Below the pieces are notes generated by a model that had not been told where the DNA came from, made no database searches, and saw only the letters and a program-made list of their open reading frames with translations. 15,096 nucleotides of DNA, from contig USSA01000063.1 in assembly GCA_900557255.1 (NCBI GenBank), forward strand, positions 1 to 15,096, written 5' to 3'. This stretch comes from an uncultured Prevotella sp. (GTDB taxonomy: Bacteria; Bacteroidota; Bacteroidia; Bacteroidales; Bacteroidaceae). Shown piece after piece: positions 8,169-13,229 of this stretch; within the stretch, counting starts at the first letter, position 1; each line of letters opens with the position of its first letter. Both the position numbers and the translations under genes were made by a program.

Positions 8169-10997
8169 ATGAAAAGATCTATCTATACTCTTGCATTACA
8201 GATGGTAATTACCATCTGTATGCTATTCGTACCGATTTGCAGTCAGGCACAAATCAACGGTTTAGTACAAGGTAAACTCCCTAACGGACTCACCTATTAT
8301 ATATTGCGTGACCCAAGCAACGCTGGAGAGGTAAACTTTTATTTGTACCAAAATGTGGGTGCTATCTTGGAGACAAACAAGCAATATGGTTTGGCACATT
8401 TCTTGGAACACATGGCGTTCAATGCCACCGAACACTTTCCTCATGGAGTCATGACTTACCTCCGTGACCACAGTTTGGTATTCAATGCCCAAACAGGCAT
8501 TAACGAGACCCGATTTCAAGTCAACAATGTACCTGTAGCAGACAGTGAAGTGACGGCATCTATGATGTTGTTGCTCAAAGATTGGTGCAATGGCATCAAG
8601 ATACTACCCAAGGATGTGGAAAAGGAAGCAAACATCATCTCGGAGGAATGGAGACAAAGTCGCAACGTCAACAAGCGCTTGACGGAAGCCATCGCTCCTT
8701 ACATCTACAATCACAGTGATTATGCCACCCATAACGTCATCGGTTCAGAAAAACAGATTCATAGTTACACAGCCAAGGACATCAAGACTTTCTACCAGCA
8801 GTGGTATCGCCCAGAGTTGCAGTGTGTCGCCATTATCGGTGATATCGAGCCTACAGAATACGAGAAAGAAGTAAAACGTATCTTCGGGGCAATTCCTGCC
8901 TCCAAGAAACCTATAACGAGGGAGAATGCACTCGTCCCAGAAAATGACACACCCCTCTACTACCGTTTCATTGACAAGGAGAACACTTCGAATTCCATCG
9001 GTATTTACCAACGTAACCTTGCTATAACAGACCCTACGAAACGTGATGTAGTGGGCGACCAACTCAAGGCTCGCCTCTTCCAACGCTTAGCTTCCCAGGA
9101 ATTGGCTATGCTGCGCAATGATGCAAAGGAAGAATTCATCACAGCCACCGTCAGTTACTCACCATTGGTGCGTCAATATGACCAGAACGCCTGGGACTTC
9201 GTACCATATGCTGGCAAGGAACAAGCAGCCCTCAAACAAATCCTTGCTATTCGTGAGCGTATCTATCGCCAAGGATTCGATAGCGAAGAGTTTGAGCAAG
9301 CCAAGGAAGCCCTCTACAATGAGATGAAACCTCTGATGGAATCTGATAACCTGGGAACTCCCGACAACTGGATGGATGTTTTCAAACAGAACTATCTGTA
9401 TGGTATGCCGCTGGAATCCTTCCATCAACAGATCAGACGTTCCGTGGAGAGTTTAGTAGATATGGAGGTAGGAGATCTAAATGCTTGGGTTCGTTCCTGG
9501 ATGAACGACAAAAACCTCAGTTTCATTACCTATTCAGCCAATCCATCCGACATGAACGTGCCATTAGCACAGTTCCAAAAGATTTTGGCTGAAGTAAAGG
9601 AAGACCCCATATTGGCTTTCGACAAACCTGCATCCATCAGTCAACTCATTGACTACAAAATTACACCAGGAAAGATTAACAAGAGTACACTCATTAAGGA
9701 CTTGAATGTAACCGAATGGACCCTTAGCAATGGTGCCAAAGTACTCTACAAATACCTGCCTGATGCAAGAAAGACAATATACTTTGTCGGTTCTGCGATG
9801 GGTGGTAACTCATTGGTTACCTCAAAGGATCTCCCCTCAGAGAAAGCAATGCAGTCGCTCATTATGCAATCTGGTCTATACAAGTACAGCCGTAATCAAC
9901 TCTACGAATGGCTACAGAATAAAGACATCCAACTTTCACTCTCCATCAATGACTACACCGATGGTGTAGGTGGAAATACGACTGTGGCACATGCAGAAGA
10001 CTTCTTCCAGTACCTCCACTTAGTGTTGACTAAACAGAATTTCAATCCAGCTGTTTTTAATAAGTTTGTGGAGAAAAGCAAGTACCTCTATTCCAATAGG
10101 AGCAAGACGGGCATGAGTGCCGTACAAGATTCCATCAACACCATCTTATACCCACCGTCAGAAGACAACCCACGTGAAGACCTGGCATTTTATAATCGTA
10201 TGAGACTTCAAGATCTACCACGTCTCTTTAATGACCGTTTCGGCAATGCCGCCTATTTCACCTTCTGCTTAGTAGGTGCTTTGCCAGAACAAGAAGCACG
10301 CCAGATAATAGAGAAGTATGTGGCTTCCTTGCCTGGGACGCCAGGAGTAGCACCACGTCAGTACAAGTTAAAGAACATCTCTTCACCAAAACGTGAAATA
10401 ACTTGTGAGTTGGAAGCAGATTTGGAAGGCGACTTAGGAGAAATAGAATTATCTTTCACCAACGACAAACCACTTTCTGCCAAGGAACAAATTGCCCTCA
10501 ATGTGGTGAAAGATCTGGTACAAGCTCGCCTCTTCGATGAACTTCGCGAGAAAGAAGGTGGAGTATATTCCATTGCCGTAGATGCCGACTACCAACAAGT
10601 ACCTCGTTTCATGGAAGAGTTGAAGATTCATTTCACAACTGAACGTGAGAAAGCTACCAGGATGAAACAACGTGCTTATGAAATCTTGGCTGAGATTCGT
10701 ACAAATGCTTTCACGGAAGAAAACTTCAAGAAAGTGTATATACCATTAGTCATTGAGCAAGAGGCACAACAGAAAGCTGAGAGAGAGACAACGGAAAGCA
10801 CAGAAGAGACTGATCCAATGCTTTGGATTGCCATACTCAATGCTTACGTTGAGGGACAGAAAGACAAACCAGAGGTAATTAACTTTAGGGACATAACACG
10901 ACAAGATGTAGCAGATGTCCTTGACAAGCTCATGAAGGGAGCAAAGAAACGAGACATCACCGTTAAGTCAAGGCTAGAGCAACTATCCGATTTCTAA
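8169..10997 (+). CDS. Exported M16-family zinc metallopeptidase (PqqL-like, full length)
   Basis: A 942-residue peptidase with a signal peptide ending CSQA before Q28, so it acts in the periplasm or beyond. The inverted zinc motif HxxEH is intact as HFLEH (77-81), and the distal acidic pair E153/E160 (in EKEANIISEEW) sits where the third zinc ligand is expected. The size fits the two-halves, four-domain layout of long M16 enzymes such as PqqL. The second half has no HxxEH, as expected, and carries the conserved substrate-binding Arg/Tyr pair (R793, Y800 in LREKEGGVY). The start at 8169 is preferred to an in-frame ATG at 8127, which lies inside the preceding gene and would put a charged stretch before the signal peptide. 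M16 enzymes close around peptides or small unfolded proteins, so it probably degrades what the SusC/SusD pair brings in. It is the last gene before the terminator. Confidence 0.95.
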   Translation: MKRSIYTLALQMVITICMLFVPICSQAQINGLVQGKLPNGLTYYILRDPSNAGEVNFYLYQNVGAILETNKQYGLAHFLEHMAFNATEHFPHGVMTYLRDHSLVFNAQTGINETRFQVNNVPVADSEVTASMMLLLKDWCNGIKILPKDVEKEANIISEEWRQSRNVNKRLTEAIAPYIYNHSDYATHNVIGSEKQIHSYTAKDIKTFYQQWYRPELQCVAIIGDIEPTEYEKEVKRIFGAIPASKKPITRENALVPENDTPLYYRFIDKENTSNSIGIYQRNLAITDPTKRDVVGDQLKARLFQRLASQELAMLRNDAKEEFITATVSYSPLVRQYDQNAWDFVPYAGKEQAALKQILAIRERIYRQGFDSEEFEQAKEALYNEMKPLMESDNLGTPDNWMDVFKQNYLYGMPLESFHQQIRRSVESLVDMEVGDLNAWVRSWMNDKNLSFITYSANPSDMNVPLAQFQKILAEVKEDPILAFDKPASISQLIDYKITPGKINKSTLIKDLNVTEWTLSNGAKVLYKYLPDARKTIYFVGSAMGGNSLVTSKDLPSEKAMQSLIMQSGLYKYSRNQLYEWLQNKDIQLSLSINDYTDGVGGNTTVAHAEDFFQYLHLVLTKQNFNPAVFNKFVEKSKYLYSNRSKTGMSAVQDSINTILYPPSEDNPREDLAFYNRMRLQDLPRLFNDRFGNAAYFTFCLVGALPEQEARQIIEKYVASLPGTPGVAPRQYKLKNISSPKREITCELEADLEGDLGEIELSFTNDKPLSAKEQIALNVVKDLVQARLFDELREKEGGVYSIAVDADYQQVPRFMEELKIHFTTEREKATRMKQRAYEILAEIRTNAFTEENFKKVYIPLVIEQEAQQKAERETTESTEETDPMLWIAILNAYVEGQKDKPEVINFRDITRQDVADVLDKLMKGAKKRDITVKSRLEQLSDF

Positions 10998-11039
10998 AGT
11001 CTATTTTTTTGTTTAAAAGTTCCACTACCAATAACTTGT

Positions 11040-11085
11040 AGGGGAAATTAGGGGACATTCTCCTCTAATTTCCCCTAATTTTTCA
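11040..11085 (+). terminator. Strong hairpin terminator between convergent genes
   Basis: The arm AGGGGAAATTAGGGGA (11040-11055), a CATTC loop (11056-11060) and the arm TCCTCTAATTTCCCCT (11061-11076) form a 16-bp stem with one G-T wobble, followed by AATTTTTC. It lies 43 bases after the M16 stop codon and should end the six-gene transcript. The minus-strand ABM gene ends at 11177 and runs toward it, so it may stop both, although no T-run is seen on the minus-strand side. The left arm itself holds a near-direct repeat of AGGGGA. Confidence 0.8.
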
Positions 11086-11176
11086 ATTTAGAGTTTTTTC
11101 CAAATAGACACTCATGAAAAAGTTGTGCAAGACTATGTGAAGTTTCATGCTACATATCGTCTTTAAGGAAACTTTG

Positions 11177-11467
11177 TTATTTCTCAAACTGAAATTGTTC
11201 CAGTTTCAATCCATGCTTGGTCAAAGCCTCTATTTGAGGAACCAATGTGGTAAAGTGAGCAGACTCCATGTGAGTTTTCAGCACCTTAGCATTCTGCCAA
11301 GTCTCACATATCATCATCACGCCATCACGAGTACCACTAACGAAATAATCATAGGCAATGTTGCCTTCGTCATCCAATGACTTTTCCACTAACTCCTGAC
11401 ACAGGGCATTAAGTTGCTCCATATCCACTCCTTCTTTCACTTCAAAAAATACATTCAGTCTTATCAT
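11177..11467 (-). CDS. Antibiotic biosynthesis monooxygenase (ABM) family protein, quinol-monooxygenase-like
   Basis: A 96-residue protein with the small ferredoxin-like ABM fold. It has an N-terminal strand MIRLNVFFEV, a helix with a central LCQELVEKSL, then strands and the family signature CETWQNAKVLKTHMESAHF (54-72), followed by the helix VPQIEALTKHG. Members act as dimers without cofactor on quinols (YgiN type) or as haem-degrading enzymes (IsdG type). The asparagine, tryptophan and histidine spacing typical of IsdG is not clear here, so the YgiN side is more likely. The ATG at 11467 follows a perfect -7 box by about 40 bases. It converges on the peptidase operon and has its own promoter, so a shared function is not indicated. 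Confidence 0.88.
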   Translation of the reverse strand: MIRLNVFFEVKEGVDMEQLNALCQELVEKSLDDEGNIAYDYFVSGTRDGVMMICETWQNAKVLKTHMESAHFTTLVPQIEALTKHGLKLEQFQFEK

Positions 11468-11508
11468 GTCTGTAATATTTAAATTTATACTTTCAAATAC
11501 TGTCGGTG

Positions 11509-11516
11509 CAAAAGTA
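11509..11516 (-). promoter_or_regulatory. -7 promoter box for the ABM gene
   Basis: On the minus strand this reads TACTTTTG, a perfect TAnnTTTG, followed by the usual C. It lies about 41 bases upstream of the ABM ATG. No clear TTTG is found about 20 bases further upstream, so the -33 element is weak or absent. Confidence 0.6.
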
Positions 11517-11580
11517 CTGAATAATACTGAAAGTCATCTATTTTTAAATGATTTTTTAATATCTTTTGCCTCATATAAAC

Positions 11581-11600
11581 AAAAAGCCCAGCGAAAGAGC
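11581..11600 (-). terminator. Weak terminator-like hairpin after the minus-strand remnant
   Basis: On the minus strand GCTC, a 7-base loop and GGGC form a short 4-bp stem (one G-T pair) followed by TTTTTG. It lies 16 bases past the stop codon of the remnant at 11616-11786, where an ancestral gene would have had its terminator. The stem is short, so this is tentative. Confidence 0.3.
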
Positions 11601-11615
11601 AACAATATGACAAAT

Positions 11616-11786
11616 TTAGAACCTAAAGCCAAAGAACATTCTCGGTCGCCATTTGTTTCGCATGAGTTGGAGATGTTCTTCATCGTCTGCCACCGAGAAA
11701 TTATAAACCGCTGTGGCACCAGCAAACTTGTTGCACCACGAGTAGATGTCGGCACATCTTCCTATCACACTGCTAACTTTTATTTC
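11616..11786 (-). pseudogene. C-terminal remnant of a probable outer-membrane beta-barrel protein
   Basis: The minus-strand frame is open for 56 codons between stop codons at 11787-11789 and 11616-11618 and has no ATG before its second half. The peptide includes RCADIYSWCNKFAGATAVYN, then SVADDEEHLQLMRNKWRPRM, and ends FFGFRF followed by TAA. It looks like real coding sequence: it has natural residue composition, alternating hydrophobic strand patterns and the terminal aromatic residue of outer-membrane barrels, and it is followed by a terminator-like hairpin. I cannot name the family. The missing 5' part and lack of a start suggest a decayed gene, though a chance frame cannot be excluded. 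Confidence 0.5.
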
Positions 11787-11819
11787 TTATAGTACAAAAA
11801 GTCTTCCTTAAAAGTGTAT

Positions 11820-11838
11820 TTTGATAAAGCATATCAAA
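11820..11838. promoter_or_regulatory. Palindrome TTTGATA-N5-TATCAAA
   Basis: Perfect 7-bp inverted arms (11820-11826 and 11832-11838) are separated by AAGCA. The size and spacing suit a dimeric repressor site, but it is about 115 bases upstream of the predicted -7 box, so its link to the aldo/keto reductase gene is uncertain. No T-run follows it on either strand, which argues against a terminator. Confidence 0.35.
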
Positions 11839-11918
11839 CAAACAGAATGTTTTTCCATAACCAATCGACCTTTACTACATCCCCACTTACTCTTCCATAT
11901 CGAAAAAAATATAATTTT

Positions 11919-11945
11919 TATTCAATACAACGATTATATTGAATA
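11919..11945. promoter_or_regulatory. Operator-like palindrome TATTCAATA-N9-TATTGAATA
   Basis: Perfect 9-bp inverted arms (11919-11927 and 11937-11945) end 7 bases before the -7 box at 11953-11960, so they cover the place where the -33 element should be. That element is not recognisable here. A site in this position could recruit an activator or exclude RNA polymerase, controlling the aldo/keto reductase gene. Confidence 0.5.
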
Positions 11946-11952
11946 TTTTTAT

Positions 11953-11960
11953 TACCTTTG
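11953..11960 (+). promoter_or_regulatory. -7 promoter box for the aldo/keto reductase gene
   Basis: TACCTTTG is a perfect TAnnTTTG followed by C. Transcription from here would start near 11967 and leave a leader of about 178 nt before the ATG at 12145. No TTTG is found at the expected -33 distance; the palindrome at 11919-11945 occupies that site. Confidence 0.6.
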
Positions 11961-12144
11961 CGATGTAGAAAAGGAAGAGCCGGCAGGCTCCTAACCACAT
12001 ACCGGTGAAGAGTGGTGAAGAGTGGGTGAAGAGTGAACAAAAACTCTTCACCACGCCAAATGCCTTGTTTATAGGCATTTACAAAGAAAAGGTGAAGAGT
12101 GAAGAGTTTCTGGCTCTTCGCCGTAATAAAAAATATAAGGAATA
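11961..12144 (+). other. Structured, repeat-rich 5' leader of the aldo/keto reductase gene
   Basis: This untranslated stretch can fold into several hairpins. GAGCC/GGCTC with a GGCA loop lies at 11977-11990. GGTGAAGAGT (12025-12034) pairs with ACTCTTCACC (12043-12052). AAATGCCT (12058-12065) pairs with AGGCATTT (12073-12080). GGTGAAGAG (12091-12099) pairs with CTCTTCGCC (12114-12122) with one wobble. Because GGTGAAGAGT occurs four times in forward orientation and twice inverted (the second copy imperfect), alternative pairings are possible. It matches no riboswitch class that I recognise. It may be a regulatory leader or a dispersed genomic repeat that landed here. Confidence 0.5.
12004..12122 (+). 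repeat. GGTGAAGAGT direct and inverted repeats
   Basis: Exact forward copies are at 12004-12013, 12014-12023, 12025-12034 and 12091-12100, with a partial GAAGAGT at 12101-12107. An exact inverted copy is at 12043-12052 and a near-inverted one (CTCTTCGCC) at 12114-12122. The first three are nearly contiguous, so slippage or recombination could change copy number. Confidence 0.85.
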
Positions 12145-13119
12145 ATGGACATTAAAGGTATTTATCATGCTGACGCCAATCGCTATAGCGATGCAGAAGC
12201 GCTCTACAAGAGATGCGGCAAGAGTGGTATCTTGCTGCCTAAAATAAGTTTGGGATTCTGGCACAACTTCGGAGAGGTAGATCCTTACGAAAGAAGTCGT
12301 GCCATCACTCACTATGCCTTCGACCATGGTATCACCCACTTCGACCTGGCTAACAACTATGGACCTCCATACGGAAGTGCAGAGGAAACGATGGGCAGAC
12401 TGATGAAAGATGATTTCAAACCCTATCGCGATGAACTCTTTATCTCAACCAAAGCAGGTTATGATATGTGGGAAGGTCCTTACGGCAACTGGGGTTCCCG
12501 TAAGTATCTGATGGCCAGCCTGAATCAGAGTCTCAAGAGAATGAATCTCGAGTATGTTGACCTCTTCTACAGCCACCGCTACGATCCGAACACACCGCTC
12601 GAAGAAACCCTTCAAGCCATGGTAGACATCGTGAAGCAAGGCAAAGCTCTTTATCTCGGCATCAGCCGCTGGCCACTGGAAGCCCTGAAGTTTGCTGATC
12701 AATATCTGAAGGAGCGCGACTGTCCGCTGCTCATTTTTCAGGACAGACTCAACATGCTCGACCATGCGCCACAAGAGAATGGAACCTTAGATTATTGCGC
12801 AGAAAACGGCATCGGTTTCATCTCGTTCTCGCCTCTGGCACAGGGACTTCTCACCGACCGATATCTCAACGGAATACCGGCAGACAGCCGTATGGCAAAA
12901 GAGCATTTTCTGAAACACTCTGCTCTAACTCCAGAACTGCTGGAACAGCTCAAGAAATGGAACGCAGAAGCAGGAGAAAGAGACGAAACACTCGCCGAAA
13001 TGGCACTTGCCTGGATATTGCAGCAGAAAGGTGTAACCAGCGTATTGGTAGGAGCCAGCTCTACCGCCCAGCTGGAAAAGAACATGAAGTGTGTGCATGC
13101 TAAGACATTAAATTCATAA
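12145..13119 (+). CDS. Aldo/keto reductase, YghZ/MgrA (L-glyceraldehyde 3-phosphate reductase-like) type
   Basis: A 324-residue cytoplasmic NADPH-dependent oxidoreductase that reduces aldehydes or ketones. The AKR catalytic tetrad is present: D67 and Y72 (FDLANNYG), K103 (STKAGYD) and H144 (YSHRYDP). The stretches GPPYGSAEETMGRL and ISFSPLAQGLLTDRYLNGIP match the YghZ/AKR14 group, whose members reduce L-glyceraldehyde 3-phosphate or methylglyoxal. The C-terminus stops about 12-15 residues after the VTSVLVGAS strand-helix junction, sooner than usual, and lacks the last 'F-S-x-E-E-L-x-x-I' helix. AAGGA lies 6 bases upstream of the ATG. The stop at 13117 is only 16 bases before the leuS promoter, so it is a monocistronic gene. 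Control may come from the palindrome and long leader upstream. Confidence 0.92.
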   Translation: MDIKGIYHADANRYSDAEALYKRCGKSGILLPKISLGFWHNFGEVDPYERSRAITHYAFDHGITHFDLANNYGPPYGSAEETMGRLMKDDFKPYRDELFISTKAGYDMWEGPYGNWGSRKYLMASLNQSLKRMNLEYVDLFYSHRYDPNTPLEETLQAMVDIVKQGKALYLGISRWPLEALKFADQYLKERDCPLLIFQDRLNMLDHAPQENGTLDYCAENGIGFISFSPLAQGLLTDRYLNGIPADSRMAKEHFLKHSALTPELLEQLKKWNAEAGERDETLAEMALAWILQQKGVTSVLVGASSTAQLEKNMKCVHAKTLNS

Positions 13120-13135
13120 AAAACTTGCATTTTAT

Positions 13136-13166
13136 TTTGTTATGTGCCAAAATAAATGTAATTTTG
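13136..13166 (+). promoter_or_regulatory. Promoter of leuS
   Basis: TTTG (13136-13139), a 19-base spacer and TAATTTTG (13159-13166) give a perfect Bacteroidota promoter. The transcript would start near 13172 and leave about 58 nt of leader before the ATG at 13230. No T-box or leucine leader peptide is evident. Confidence 0.8.
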
Positions 13167-13229
13167 CACCTTGAATAGGGTTACACCTTATTATATTTAA
13201 GAAAAGAAACATAATTATTAGATAAAACA

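Noticed and set aside
503..10997. Polysaccharide utilisation locus
   Set aside because: A SusC/SusD pair is present, but there is no glycoside hydrolase, lyase, sulfatase or glycan sensor; the enzymes present are a thioredoxin and a peptidase.
11466..11792. Forward 108-codon frame between the ABM gene and the AKR leader
   Set aside because: Composition is not protein-like and it runs across the ABM promoter; the minus-strand remnant in part of this interval explains the coding-like signal better.
11887..12078. Minus-strand 63-codon frame over the AKR promoter and leader
   Set aside because: It is made mostly from the repeats and AT-rich promoter DNA, and sits antisense to a predicted leader.
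12004..12122. CRISPR-like repeat array
   Set aside because: The 10-base units are adjacent or irregularly spaced, occur in both orientations and have no unique spacers of constant length.
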